Shown here piece after piece: positions 36,234 to 44,265 of a stretch of DNA of 64,000 nucleotides; the first letter of the stretch is position 1, and every line of letters begins with the position of its first letter. The DNA is from Leifsonia sp. 71-9 (GTDB lineage: Bacteria; Actinomycetota; Actinomycetes; Actinomycetales; Microbacteriaceae), in contig NZ_MKVJ01000017.1 of NCBI RefSeq assembly GCF_001898805.1, positions 520,255-584,254 on the forward strand, in the 5' to 3' direction. The notes below the pieces were generated by a model that worked only from the letters and a program-made list of their open reading frames with translations, did no database searches and had not been told where the DNA came from. A program made the translations under genes and the position numbers.

Positions 36234-37655
36234 TCAGCCCTCGGCCCAGGCGGGGTAGCGCACGGGGGAGGTCTGGAGGCCGATCCACTGCCGGCGGGTG
36301 AAGCCGGCGAGCTGGCCCTCGCCGCCGTGGCGGGCGTAGCCGTCGTTCACGTGCACTTCGTTGCTCGACACGCGCTCGGCGAATGCGAGCCCGCGCATCG
36401 GGTCTCCGGTGAAGACCGAGTTCATCAGCGTCCGGTGGCGGTTGACGAGCGCGAGCGCCTCGGCTTCGTCGTCGACGACGGTGATGGGCATCACCGGGCC
36501 GAAGATCTCCTCGGTGAACACCGGAAGGTCGGGTGTGACGCCGGTGAGCACGGTGGGCTGGTAGAACAGGCCGTCGTGGGTGCCGCCGGTAGCGATCGTC
36601 GCGCCGCCCGCCACCGAGGGCGCGACGAGGCCGTCGGCGAAACGGCGCAGCTGGGTCTCGCTGACGATCGGGCCGAGGTCGACGTCGTCGCGCAGGGGGT
36701 CGCCCACCCGGAGGGCGCGGACGCGCTCCACGACGGCCTCGGTGAACGCGTCGGCCACCGCACGCTGCACGATGTGGCGGCCTGCCGAGATGCAGGTCTG
36801 CCCCTGGTACCAGAGGGCGGCCCACACCGCGCAGCTGGCGGCCTGGTCGATGTCGGCGTCGTCGAGCACGACGAACGCGTTGTCTCCGCCGAGCTCGGTG
36901 GCGACCGGGGTGAAGGTGCGGGCCGCGAAGGCGGCGATCTGGTGACCGACCTCGAACGAGCCGGTGAAGTGGATGAGGTCGAGCCCGGGATGCTCGCTGA
37001 GCGTGCGACCGGTGGTCGGGCCGTCGCCCGGGACGACCGCGAGCACGCCCGCCGGGACGCCGGCGGCCAGCGCCGCCTCGGCGAGGATCTGCCCTCCCGC
37101 CACCGGAGTCAGCTCCGCGGGCTTGAGCACGACGGCGTTGCCGTAGGCGAGGCCGGGGGCCAGGGCGCGCATCGCCAGGCTCATCGGGTAGTTCCAGGGC
37201 ACGATCAGGCCGATCACGCCGAGCGGGACCGCGCGCGAGAGCGACAGCTTGCCCTGCTTGTACGGCGGGAGGATGCTGCCCGCGTTCTCGGTCAGCTGCG
37301 TCGCCGAGTTGTTCAGCTGGGTGATCGACTGGCCGAGCTCCTCCTCCGCCTTCTCGAGGGTGCCGCCGGTCTCCCGGATGAGCAGGGTCAGCAGCTCGTC
37401 GCGCCGGTTCTCCAGCTCCTCGGCGAAGCGGCGGATGATCGCCGAGCGCGTGTTGGCGTCCACGTCGCCCCAGCCCGGCTGGGCACGGCGGGCCGCCTCG
37501 ACCGCCCGGTCGACCTGGGCCGGGGACGCGTTCCCGTACGTGGCGAACGGGATGCCGGCCGCCTTGTCGAGCACGGGCAGGCCGTCGCCGGCCTCCGGCC
37601 GTTCGAACCGGCCATCGATGAACACCTGGACGTCGTAGTCGCGCAGCTCGCGCAT
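36234..37655 (-). CDS. NAD(P)-dependent aldehyde dehydrogenase
   Basis: A 473-residue aldehyde dehydrogenase: VIGLIVPWNYPMSLAMRALAPGLA, KPAELTPVAGGQILAEA, HFTGSFEVGHQIAA, ATELGGDNAFVVLDDADID (catalytic Glu), QGQTCISAGRHIV (nucleophile Cys) and TEEIFGPVMPI. The pattern is closest to benzaldehyde/vanillin-type dehydrogenases, so an aromatic aldehyde from a glycoside aglycone is one possibility. ATG 37655 is chosen for its AGGAGG site; an ATG at 37715 would overlap the upstream gene and has no ribosome site. A G/C-biased tract (37,670-37,694) lies just before it. Confidence 0.9.
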   Translation of the reverse strand: MRELRDYDVQVFIDGRFERPEAGDGLPVLDKAAGIPFATYGNASPAQVDRAVEAARRAQPGWGDVDANTRSAIIRRFAEELENRRDELLTLLIRETGGTLEKAEEELGQSITQLNNSATQLTENAGSILPPYKQGKLSLSRAVPLGVIGLIVPWNYPMSLAMRALAPGLAYGNAVVLKPAELTPVAGGQILAEAALAAGVPAGVLAVVPGDGPTTGRTLSEHPGLDLIHFTGSFEVGHQIAAFAARTFTPVATELGGDNAFVVLDDADIDQAASCAVWAALWYQGQTCISAGRHIVQRAVADAFTEAVVERVRALRVGDPLRDDVDLGPIVSETQLRRFADGLVAPSVAGGATIATGGTHDGLFYQPTVLTGVTPDLPVFTEEIFGPVMPITVVDDEAEALALVNRHRTLMNSVFTGDPMRGLAFAERVSSNEVHVNDGYARHGGEGQLAGFTRRQWIGLQTSPVRYPAWAEG

Positions 37656-37669
37656 GGGGCGTGCCTCCT

Positions 37670-37694
37670 GGGTGGGGGTGGGGGACGGGGTGGG
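37670..37694 (-). repeat. G-run tract on template strand (C-rich in message)
   Basis: Five G-runs on the + strand (GGG-T-GGGGG-T-GGGGG-AC-GGGG-T-GGG) lie in the gap between the hydroxyacid dehydrogenase stop and the aldehyde dehydrogenase start. The message is a C-rich, G-poor stretch. It fits either a G-quadruplex in the template or a Rho-binding site. Confidence 0.45.
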
Positions 37695-37707
37695 TACGGA
37701 GACGGTC

Positions 37708-38718
37708 TCAGGCAACGGCGATCAGAGCTTCCTTCGTGACGGGATGTTCGGCCGGCCGGCCGGCGGCGAACCGTTGGACCTCGTGCAGGGCGCACTCGCC
37801 GAGGCGGCGCAGCTCGGTGCCGAGCGCGCCGGCCACGTGCGGGGTCAGGACGACGCCGGGCAGCGTGCGCAGGGGGTGACCGGCCGGAAGCGGCTCCGGG
37901 TCCGTCACGTCGAGCACGACGCGGAGGCCGGAGTCGCGCACGGCGGCGGTGAGGGCCTCCTGATCGACGATCGGGGCCCGCGCGGTGTTGATGAGCGTCG
38001 CCCCGTGGGGGAGCAGGGCGAGCTGAGCGGCGCCGATCATCCCGATCGTCTCGGGCAGGAGCGGCGCGTGCACGCTGACGATGGTGGAGCGCTCGAACAG
38101 CTCGTCGAGGCCGGCCTGGCGCGCCCGGCGAAGGATCGGGTCGCCCGGCTCCAGCGAGGGGTCGTAGAGCAGCACGTCGATGTCGAACGGATCGAGCAGC
38201 TCGATCACGCGGCGGCCGACCCGGGAGGCGCCGACGATGCCGACCGTGCGGTTGAAGTTGCCGATGGACGGGTCGGGCTCGCGCGTGTAGACGTCGGGGT
38301 CGGCCGCGTAGCCGCGGATGTAGTCGGGGACGCGCTTGCCCGCGAGGAGGATCATCGCCAGGGTGTACTCGGCGACCGGGTACGCGTTGGCGCTGGCCGC
38401 GCTGGTGACGAGCAGGCCGTGCTTCCAGACCGCGTCGTCGATGTGGCCCTTGACGGTGCCGGCCGCGTGGACGATGGCGCGCAGGCGGGGCATCCTGGCG
38501 AGCTCCTCCGCCCCGATGCGCGGTGCGCCCCATCCGGTGATGAGCACCTCCACCCGCTCGAGGAGGCCGGCGGGGGCCGACGCGAAGTCGGTGATCGTCT
38601 GCGTCGGGTCCAGGTCGGCGGCGCGGGTGAGCGCGGCCAGGTCGTCGGGGCCGAACAGCAGTCCGGGCAGGTCCGGCCGCATGGCGAATGCGGCGACGGG
38701 CGTGCGTCGTGCTGTCAT
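37708..38718 (-). CDS. D-isomer-specific 2-hydroxyacid dehydrogenase
   Basis: A 336-residue NAD-dependent dehydrogenase. Cofactor loop VGIVGASRVGRRV (a GxSxxG variant of GLGxIG), catalytic Arg in INTARAPIVDQEAL, Glu in DVTDPEPLPAGHPL and His in VVLTPHVAG form the family's R-E-H set. The N-terminal substrate domain contains VLITGWGAPRIGAEEL. ATG 38718 follows GAGGAG; an upstream in-frame start would include the operator DNA and is rejected. First gene of the CUT1 importer operon. It may interconvert a 2-keto and 2-hydroxy acid derived from the imported sugar. Confidence 0.9.
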   Translation of the reverse strand: MTARRTPVAAFAMRPDLPGLLFGPDDLAALTRAADLDPTQTITDFASAPAGLLERVEVLITGWGAPRIGAEELARMPRLRAIVHAAGTVKGHIDDAVWKHGLLVTSAASANAYPVAEYTLAMILLAGKRVPDYIRGYAADPDVYTREPDPSIGNFNRTVGIVGASRVGRRVIELLDPFDIDVLLYDPSLEPGDPILRRARQAGLDELFERSTIVSVHAPLLPETIGMIGAAQLALLPHGATLINTARAPIVDQEALTAAVRDSGLRVVLDVTDPEPLPAGHPLRTLPGVVLTPHVAGALGTELRRLGECALHEVQRFAAGRPAEHPVTKEALIAVA

Positions 38719-38740
38719 CGTCGACTCCTCGATCGGGTTG

Positions 38741-38769
38741 GATTGCGCATTCCCAGAATGCGCATTCCC
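38741..38769 (-). promoter_or_regulatory. Two LacI operators upstream of the 38.7-32.9 kb operon
   Basis: GATTGCGCATTCCC (38741-38754) and AGAATGCGCATTCCC (38755-38769) are two adjacent sites, centres 15 bp apart; the second contains the perfect palindrome GAATGCGCATTC. Both match the site in the first LacI gene's promoter (GGGGATGCGCATTCCC, 30785-30800), so that LacI protein is the predicted repressor. Confidence 0.7.
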
Positions 38770-38838
38770 AACTATGCGACGCGGATCGTCGTTCGTCAAG
38801 AAAAACTTCGGAGAGGAGTGCTGAGCGCCGGCCGGACG

Positions 38839-39501
38839 TCAGGAGACGAGCCAGCGGACCGCCCGCTCGAGGATCCGGCGGTGCGTGGGCGCGTCGTACG
38901 ACGCGGCGTCGTGGCCGAGCGCGTCGTAGAACACCTTCGCGTCGCCGTAGCGGCGCGCCCAGACGAGCGGGTGCTCCCGGCCCTCGTGCTCGTGCGAGGC
39001 GAGCGCCACCACGGCCGGGTCGACCCGCAGGTCCGTGTAGCGCTCGTCGACCACGGTGAAGTCGTCCAGCCCGGCGACGAGGGGGTCGCGCTCCGGGTGC
39101 ACCAGGATGGTCGCCGGCCCGCGGTCCGGATGGAAGGAGGTGCCGCGCGCCCAGACCCCGCCGAGGATCGCCTCCCACTCCGGGATGCCGCGGAGCGACG
39201 TCGAGGTGACGTGCGACACCAGCAGTGGGCGCCCGCGGCGGAGGTGCGCCAGCAGGCCGAGGCGGCCACGCGCCTCGGCCTCGGGATCGGGATCGCCGGT
39301 GTGCGCCGGGTCGCCGATGTTGAGGACCAGCAGGTCGGGGTCGTCGTCGGTCAGGGCGGCCATGCGCGCGTCGACCTCCTCCGAGGTCTCCACCTCCAGG
39401 CCCTGGTCGCGGACGATCGCGGCCAGCCGGGCCGAGGTCTCCGGGAAGGGGTGCCACGGGTCGGCGTAGCGGCCGGCGCCGCTCAGGATCAGTGCTCGCA
39501 T
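38839..39501 (-). CDS. ThuA-domain protein (third of four)
   Basis: A 220-residue ThuA-fold protein: RALILSGAGRYADPWHPFPETS at the start, DLLVLNIGDP near residue 55, RGRPLLVSHVTSTSLRGIPEWEAILGG, DFTVVDERYTDLRVDP, and the terminal KVFYDALGHDAASYDAPTHRRILERAVRWL, the standard ThuA ending (YxxLGH). ATG 39501 has AGGAGG upstream. It is divergent from the MFS gene at 39,699, and a LacI-type site (39532-39545) lies in its leader, so it probably belongs to that catabolic unit and not to the downstream importer operon, which has its own operators. Confidence 0.85.
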   Translation of the reverse strand: MRALILSGAGRYADPWHPFPETSARLAAIVRDQGLEVETSEEVDARMAALTDDDPDLLVLNIGDPAHTGDPDPEAEARGRLGLLAHLRRGRPLLVSHVTSTSLRGIPEWEAILGGVWARGTSFHPDRGPATILVHPERDPLVAGLDDFTVVDERYTDLRVDPAVVALASHEHEGREHPLVWARRYGDAKVFYDALGHDAASYDAPTHRRILERAVRWLVS

Positions 39502-39531
39502 GGGGTCCTCCTGCTGTTCACGCTACGGGAT

Positions 39532-39545
39532 GGTAAGCGCTCTCC
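39532..39545 (-). promoter_or_regulatory. LacI-type operator near the ThuA-like gene
   Basis: GGTAAGCGCTCTCC shares the AAGCGCT core and flanks with the sites at 39,646-39,660 and 41,024-41,037. It lies 31 bases before the - strand ATG at 39501, a typical repressor position. Confidence 0.55.
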
Positions 39546-39609
39546 GCTGCGCCGCGCCAATCCCGCGCCCCTCCCGCACGCTCCTGCACCCGCGGATTCC
39601 CCGCACGGG

Positions 39610-39660
39610 TTGACAGTCGCGCGGGGCGGTCTACGGTGACCCACCGGCAAGCGCTTTCTC
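39610..39660 (+). promoter_or_regulatory. Promoter and LacI operator for the MFS operon
   Basis: A consensus -35 TTGACA (39610-39615) and -10 TACGGT (39632-39637) are separated by 16 bases. The expected start of transcription falls just before GGCAAGCGCTTTCTC (39646-39660), a LacI-type palindrome around AAGCGCTT. A repressor there would block early transcription. Confidence 0.65.
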
Positions 39661-39698
39661 GCGCTCGAAACCGATCACCGTGGATCGTAAGGAGAACC

Positions 39699-40979
39699 GT
39701 GTCCGACACCGCCGTCGCCTCCCCGCGCCTCACCCCCGACCAGCGCAACGCGTTCGCCGCGTCCCTGCTGGGCTGGATGATGGATGCCTTCGACTACTTC
39801 ATCATCGTGCTCGTCTACGCCGACATCGGCGCCGAGTTCGGCGTCCCGCTGGAGCAGATGGCCTTCCTGACGACCATCACGCTCATCATGCGCCCCGTCG
39901 GCGCCTACCTGTTCGGGGTGTGGGCCGACCGGGTCGGCCGCCGCATCCCGCTGATCGCCGACGTGTGCTTCTACTCGGTCGTCGGCTTCCTCTGCGCGTT
40001 CGCGCCGAACTTCACCGTGCTGTTCATCCTGCGCCTGCTGTACGGCATCGGGATGGGCGGCGAGTGGGGTCTCGGCGCAGCGCTCACGATGGAGAAGGTG
40101 CCGCGCACCCGCCGCGGCCTGTACTCCGGCATCCTGCAGGCGGGCTACTCGGCGGGCTACCTGCTCGCGGCGCTCGCCTTCCTGCTCGTGCACTCGGTGT
40201 TCGGGCTGAGCTGGCGCTGGCTGTTCGCGCTGAGCATCCTCCCGGCGCTGATCTCGCTGATCATCCGCTCGCGGGTGCGCGAGTCCGAGGTGTGGGAGAC
40301 GTCGCGGGACAAGCTGCGCGCGAGCGGCAGCTCGATCCGCCGGGTCTTCTTCGACGGTGCGGTGCTGCGCCGGTTCGTCTACCTCGTGCTCCTGATGGCG
40401 GCCTTCAACTGGATGAGCCACGGCACGCAGGACATCTATCCGACGTTCCTCAAGGCCACCGACAACGGCGGTGCCGGGCTCGATGCGGCGACGGCGGGAT
40501 GGATCGCGGTCGTCTACAACGTGGGCGCGATCATCGGCTGCATCGTCCTCGGCTCGCTGTCCGACCGCTGGGGGCGCAAGGCGACGATCATCCTGGGCGC
40601 AGCACTGACCCTGCCGATCATCCCGATCTTCGCCTTCTCCACGACGGCGGGGATGCTGTGCCTGGGGTCCGCCCTCATCCAGTTCACGACCCAGGGAGCG
40701 TGGGGAGCCATCCCGGCGCATCTGAACGAGATGTCGCCGAACGCCATCCGCGGCTTCTACCCCGGCGTCACGTACCAGCTCGGCAACGTCATCGCGGCGT
40801 TCAACCTGCCGATCCAGCAGGCGCTGGCGCCGCAGCTCGGCTATCCCTGGGCGATGGCGTCGACGGTCGGGGTGGCGGCGATCGCCGTGATCGTGCTGAC
40901 CGCGATCGGCAAGCAGGCCCACGCGGTGTCGTTCACGGAAGAGAACGCGGGCGAGGCTCCCGCCGCCAGGGAGGCGTGA
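39699..40979 (+). CDS. MFS transporter of the sialate/carboxylate:H+ symporter (SHS-like) type
   Basis: A 426-residue major-facilitator carrier with twelve predicted helices. LLGWMMDAFDYFIIVLVYADIG at the start is characteristic of the SHS/aromatic-acid symporter groups (the DAFDYF motif), and GVWADRVGRRIPLIADV is the MFS loop 2-3 signature; LGSLSDRWGRKATIILG is its repeat in the second half. GTG 39699 follows AAGGAG (39689-39694). Substrate could be a sugar acid or related carboxylate, in line with the downstream glycerate kinase. It begins the five-gene operon ending at 45,506, although a second promoter lies after it. Confidence 0.88.
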   Translation: MSDTAVASPRLTPDQRNAFAASLLGWMMDAFDYFIIVLVYADIGAEFGVPLEQMAFLTTITLIMRPVGAYLFGVWADRVGRRIPLIADVCFYSVVGFLCAFAPNFTVLFILRLLYGIGMGGEWGLGAALTMEKVPRTRRGLYSGILQAGYSAGYLLAALAFLLVHSVFGLSWRWLFALSILPALISLIIRSRVRESEVWETSRDKLRASGSSIRRVFFDGAVLRRFVYLVLLMAAFNWMSHGTQDIYPTFLKATDNGGAGLDAATAGWIAVVYNVGAIIGCIVLGSLSDRWGRKATIILGAALTLPIIPIFAFSTTAGMLCLGSALIQFTTQGAWGAIPAHLNEMSPNAIRGFYPGVTYQLGNVIAAFNLPIQQALAPQLGYPWAMASTVGVAAIAVIVLTAIGKQAHAVSFTEENAGEAPAAREA

Positions 40980-40991
40980 AGTGGGAGGGGC

Positions 40992-41037
40992 TTGCGCCAC
41001 CCGGATCGGGCCGGTACCGTTCTGGTAAGCGCTTTCC
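40992..41037 (+). promoter_or_regulatory. Internal promoter and LacI operator before the Gfo/Idh gene
   Basis: TTGCGC (40992-40997), 17 bases, TACCGT (41015-41020), then GGTAAGCGCTTTCC (41024-41037) across the expected transcription start. The operator is the most symmetrical of the three AAGCGCTT sites. It gives the enzyme genes their own regulated promoter, independent of the transporter. Confidence 0.65.
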
Positions 41038-41084
41038 CGCATTGCGGAGCGCGAGCATCGCACGCAGAGCACAAAGGAGTACAC

Positions 41085-42245
41085 GTGTCGTCGATCGGCA
41101 TCATCATGAACGGCGTCTCCGGACGCATGGGCTACCGGCAGCACCTGGTGCGGTCGATCCTCGCGATCCGCGAGCAGGGCGGCGTGCTGCTCTCCGACGG
41201 CACGCGGGTGCAGGTCGAGCCGCTGCTCGTCGGCCGCAGCGAGGAGAAGCTCGCCGAGCTCGCGAAGCGCCATGACATCCCGGACTACACGACCGACCTC
41301 GACGCGGCGCTGGCCGACGACCGCTGGCAGATCTACGCCGACTTCCTGGTCACGAAGGCGCGCAGCACCGCGATCCGCAAGGCGATCGCCGCCGGCAAGG
41401 CCATCTACACCGAGAAGCCCACCGCGGAGTCGTTCGAGGAGGCGCTCGAGCTCGCCCGCCTCGCCGACGAGGCCGGCATCAAGAACGGCGTCGTGCACGA
41501 CAAGCTCTACCTGCCCGGGATGCGCAAGCTCAAGCGGCTCATCGACTCCGGCTTCTTCGGCCGCATCCTCTCGGTGCGGGGCGAGTTCGGCTACTGGGTG
41601 TTCGAGGGGGACTGGCAGGCGGCGCAACGCCCCTCCTGGAACTACCGCGCGGAGGACGGCGGCGGGATCGTCGTCGACATGTTCCCGCACTGGAGCTACG
41701 TGCTCGAGAACCTGTTCGGGCGGGTCGAGTCGGTCTACGCGCACGCGGTCACCGAGATCCCGCAGCGCGTCGACGAGCAGGGCCGGCCGTACGCCGCCAC
41801 CGCCGACGACGCCGCGTACGCCATCTTCCAGCTGGCCGGCGGCGTGACCGCGCAGCTGAACTCCAGCTGGACCACCCGGGTCAACCGCGACGAGCTGGTC
41901 GAGTTCCAGGTCGACGGCACGCACGGCAGCGCCGTCGTCGGGCTCTTCGGCTGCAAGATCCAGCCGCGCAACGCGACGCCCAAGCCGGTGTGGAACCCCG
42001 ACCTCGCCGACGAGCACGACTACGACGGCGACTGGATCGAGTCGCCCGCCAACGACGTGTTCGAGAACGGCTTCAAGACGCAGTGGGAGGAGTTCCTGCG
42101 CCACGTGCTGGAGGACGGCCCGAACGCGTTCGACTTCCTCGCCGGCGCGCGCGGCGTGCAGTTGGCGGAGGAGGGCCTCCGCTCGTCGCGCGAGGGCCGC
42201 CGCATCGACCTCGCCGAGGTGCGCCTTCCCGAGGTCGCCCGATGA
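41085..42245 (+). CDS. Gfo/Idh/MocA-family dehydrogenase
   Basis: A 386-residue dehydrogenase of a divergent branch: N-terminal IGIIMNGVSGRMGYRQHLVRSI is a variant dinucleotide loop (GVSGRMG), ADFLVTKARSTAIRKAIAAGKAIYTEKPTAES carries the EKP catalytic Lys, and GGGIVVDMFPHWSYVLENLFG places a His in the DxxPHW version of the DxGxH motif. C-terminal SPANDVFENGFKTQWEEFLRHVLE is typical. GTG 41085 has AAAGGAG at 41073-41079. It precedes a DUF993 gene and a TIM barrel with four-base overlaps. Probably NAD-dependent oxidation of a sugar or cyclitol. Confidence 0.88.
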   Translation: MSSIGIIMNGVSGRMGYRQHLVRSILAIREQGGVLLSDGTRVQVEPLLVGRSEEKLAELAKRHDIPDYTTDLDAALADDRWQIYADFLVTKARSTAIRKAIAAGKAIYTEKPTAESFEEALELARLADEAGIKNGVVHDKLYLPGMRKLKRLIDSGFFGRILSVRGEFGYWVFEGDWQAAQRPSWNYRAEDGGGIVVDMFPHWSYVLENLFGRVESVYAHAVTEIPQRVDEQGRPYAATADDAAYAIFQLAGGVTAQLNSSWTTRVNRDELVEFQVDGTHGSAVVGLFGCKIQPRNATPKPVWNPDLADEHDYDGDWIESPANDVFENGFKTQWEEFLRHVLEDGPNAFDFLAGARGVQLAEEGLRSSREGRRIDLAEVRLPEVAR

Positions 42246-43399
42246 CCGACGTCGCCGTGCGCGCCGTCACGCTGGTCCGCGCGGACGGCACCACCTCCAC
42301 CGCCGACCTCGCGGCGCCGGCCGTGACCGAGCGTCCCACCTCTCCGCTGCAGTCGCGCGTCGCCTACGCGGCGGCGCACGTCATCCCGAAGCCCTGGGCC
42401 GACAACGTGCCAGGCGCTCCGGCCGACATCGACTGGGATGCGACGCTCGCCTTCCGCCGGCACGTCTACGGCTGGGGCCTCGGCGTCGCCGACGCGATGG
42501 ACACCGCCCAGCGCAACATGGGGCTCGACGCCGCCGCGACCCGCGAGCTCATCCGCCGCAGCGCCGACGAGGCCCGCGCGGTGGGCGGCTCGGTCGTTGC
42601 CGGCGTGAACACCGACCACGTGGCGGACGAGGTCATCGGCCTCGACGCCGTGATCGACGCCTACGTCGAGCAGCTGCACTTCACCGAGGATGCGGGCGCC
42701 GGGGTCGTGCTCATGGCGAGCCGGCACCTCGCGCGCGCCGCGCAGACGCCGGCCGACTACGAGCGCGTCTACGGGGCGGTGCTCGCGCAGGCGGCCGCCC
42801 CGGTCGTCCTGCACTGGCTCGGCGAGGCGTTCGACCCCGCGCTGGCGGGCTACTTCGGCGACGCCGACACGGTCCTGCGGATCATCGAGGCGGGCGGTGA
42901 CAAAGTGGCGGGCATCAAGATGAGCCTCCTCGACGCGGACGCCGAGGTCGCGCTGCGCTCCCGGCTGCCCGAGGGCGTGCGGATGTTCACCGGCGACGAC
43001 TTCAACTACGTCGGGCTGATTGAGGGAACGGGGGAGGCGCACTCCGACGCGCTCCTCGGTGCGTTCGCCGCGCTCGCGCCCAGCGCCTCCGCGGCCATCC
43101 AGGCGCTCGACGCGGGCGACTCCGAGCGCTACCGCGCCATCCTCGGCCCGACGGAGGCGCTGTCGCGGCAGGTCTTCGCCGCGCCGACCTACTTCTACAA
43201 GACCGGCGTCGCCTTCCTCTCCTGGCTCAACGGCCACCAGGACGCCTTCGCCATGGTCGGCGGCCTGCACGCCGCGCGCAGCCTCCCGCATCTCTCGGAG
43301 ATCGTGCGGCTCGCCGGGGCGTGCGGGGCCCTCGAACGCCCCGACCTGGCCGCCCAGCGCTGGTCGGACCTGCTGCGCCTGAACGGGGTCGACGCGTGA
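42242..43399 (+). CDS. DUF993-family protein (TIM-barrel aldolase/dihydrodipicolinate-synthase-like)
   Basis: A 385-residue protein of the poorly characterised DUF993 family, which resembles dihydrodipicolinate-synthase-type TIM barrels. Recognisable parts are AAHVIPKPWADNVPGAPADIDWDATLAFRRHVYGWGLGVADAMDTAQRNMGLD at the start, VVAGVNTDHV, APVVLHWLGEAFDPALAGYFGD, KVAGIKMSLLD (Lys at the position where the Schiff-base Lys sits in the aldolase family), and FTGDDFNYVGLIEGTG. ATG 42242 overlaps the dehydrogenase stop and its stop overlaps the next GTG, so it is tightly co-produced with a Gfo/Idh dehydrogenase and a TIM-barrel isomerase. A retro-aldol or elimination step on a keto-sugar acid is an attractive but unproven role. 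Confidence 0.82.
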   Translation: MTDVAVRAVTLVRADGTTSTADLAAPAVTERPTSPLQSRVAYAAAHVIPKPWADNVPGAPADIDWDATLAFRRHVYGWGLGVADAMDTAQRNMGLDAAATRELIRRSADEARAVGGSVVAGVNTDHVADEVIGLDAVIDAYVEQLHFTEDAGAGVVLMASRHLARAAQTPADYERVYGAVLAQAAAPVVLHWLGEAFDPALAGYFGDADTVLRIIEAGGDKVAGIKMSLLDADAEVALRSRLPEGVRMFTGDDFNYVGLIEGTGEAHSDALLGAFAALAPSASAAIQALDAGDSERYRAILGPTEALSRQVFAAPTYFYKTGVAFLSWLNGHQDAFAMVGGLHAARSLPHLSEIVRLAGACGALERPDLAAQRWSDLLRLNGVDA

Positions 43400-44265
43400 C
43401 CGCCCCGGCCCGGCTGTCGCTCAACCAGGCCACGATCAAGTACGCGAACCTGGCCGACGCACTGCGGCTGACCGCGGCGGCCGGCATCGAGGCCATCGGC
43501 GTCTGGCGCGAGCCCGTCGCCGAGGTGGGGCTGGCGGAGGCGACCCGGATGGTCGCCGACAGCGGCCTCCGCGTCTCCAGCCTCTGCCGCGGCGGGTTCT
43601 TCACCCTGCCCGAAGGCCCCGAACGCCGCGCGGCCATCGACGAGAACCGGCGCGCGATCGAGGAGACGGCGGCGCTCGCCGCGGCCGGCGCTCCCGGGTC
43701 CGCCGCGGTGCTCGTGCTCGTCGCCGGCGGCCTGCCCGCGGGATCGACGGACCTCGTCGGCGCGCGCGGCCGGGTCGGCGACGCCCTCGCCGAGCTGGAG
43801 CCGGAGGCTCGCGCAGCCGGGGTGACCCTCGCCATCGAAGCCCTGCACCCGATGTACGCCGCCGATCGCGCCGTCGTGTCTACGCTCGGGCAGGCCCTCG
43901 ACCTGGCCGAGCCGTTCCCGGCCGAGTCGGTCGGCGTGGTGGTGGACACCTTCCACATCTGGTGGGACCCGCAGGTGCTCGAGCAGATCGCCCGCGCCGG
44001 CGCCGCCGGACGCATCGCGAGCTACCAGGTCTGCGACTTCCTCACCCCCATCCCCGCCGACGCACTGCTCGGCCGGGGAATGATGGGCGACGGCCACATC
44101 GACTTCGCCGGCCTGACCGCCGCGGTCGAGGCGACGGGATACGCGGGGGACGTCGAGGTGGAGATCTTCAACGCCGACATCTGGGCCGCCGATCCGGAGG
44201 AGGTCGTGGCCCGCACCGTCCGGGCGTTCGAGCGCAGCATCCCGCTGCGGTCTGTGCCAGTGTGA
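43396..44265 (+). CDS. Sugar phosphate isomerase/epimerase-like TIM-barrel protein
   Basis: A 289-residue xylose-isomerase-like barrel: LSLNQATIKYANLADALRLTAAAGIEAIGVWREP, VSSLCRGGFF, VTLAIEALHPMYA, VGVVVDTFHIWWDPQV and GDVEVEIFNADIW are the ordered motifs of the family, with Glu, Asp/His and Glu metal ligands. The CRGGFFTLPEG segment occurs in enzymes annotated only as sugar phosphate isomerases. GTG 43396 overlaps the DUF993 stop (GTGA). Likely the third enzyme of the 41-45 kb pathway, before glycerate kinase. Confidence 0.86.
   Translation: MTAPARLSLNQATIKYANLADALRLTAAAGIEAIGVWREPVAEVGLAEATRMVADSGLRVSSLCRGGFFTLPEGPERRAAIDENRRAIEETAALAAAGAPGSAAVLVLVAGGLPAGSTDLVGARGRVGDALAELEPEARAAGVTLAIEALHPMYAADRAVVSTLGQALDLAEPFPAESVGVVVDTFHIWWDPQVLEQIARAGAAGRIASYQVCDFLTPIPADALLGRGMMGDGHIDFAGLTAAVEATGYAGDVEVEIFNADIWAADPEEVVARTVRAFERSIPLRSVPV

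Noticed and set aside
39532-41037. CcpA-type cre sites
   Set aside because: The AAGCGCTT core resembles cre, but CcpA/HPr-Ser control is a Firmicutes system; local LacI-family proteins are a simpler explanation in an actinobacterium.
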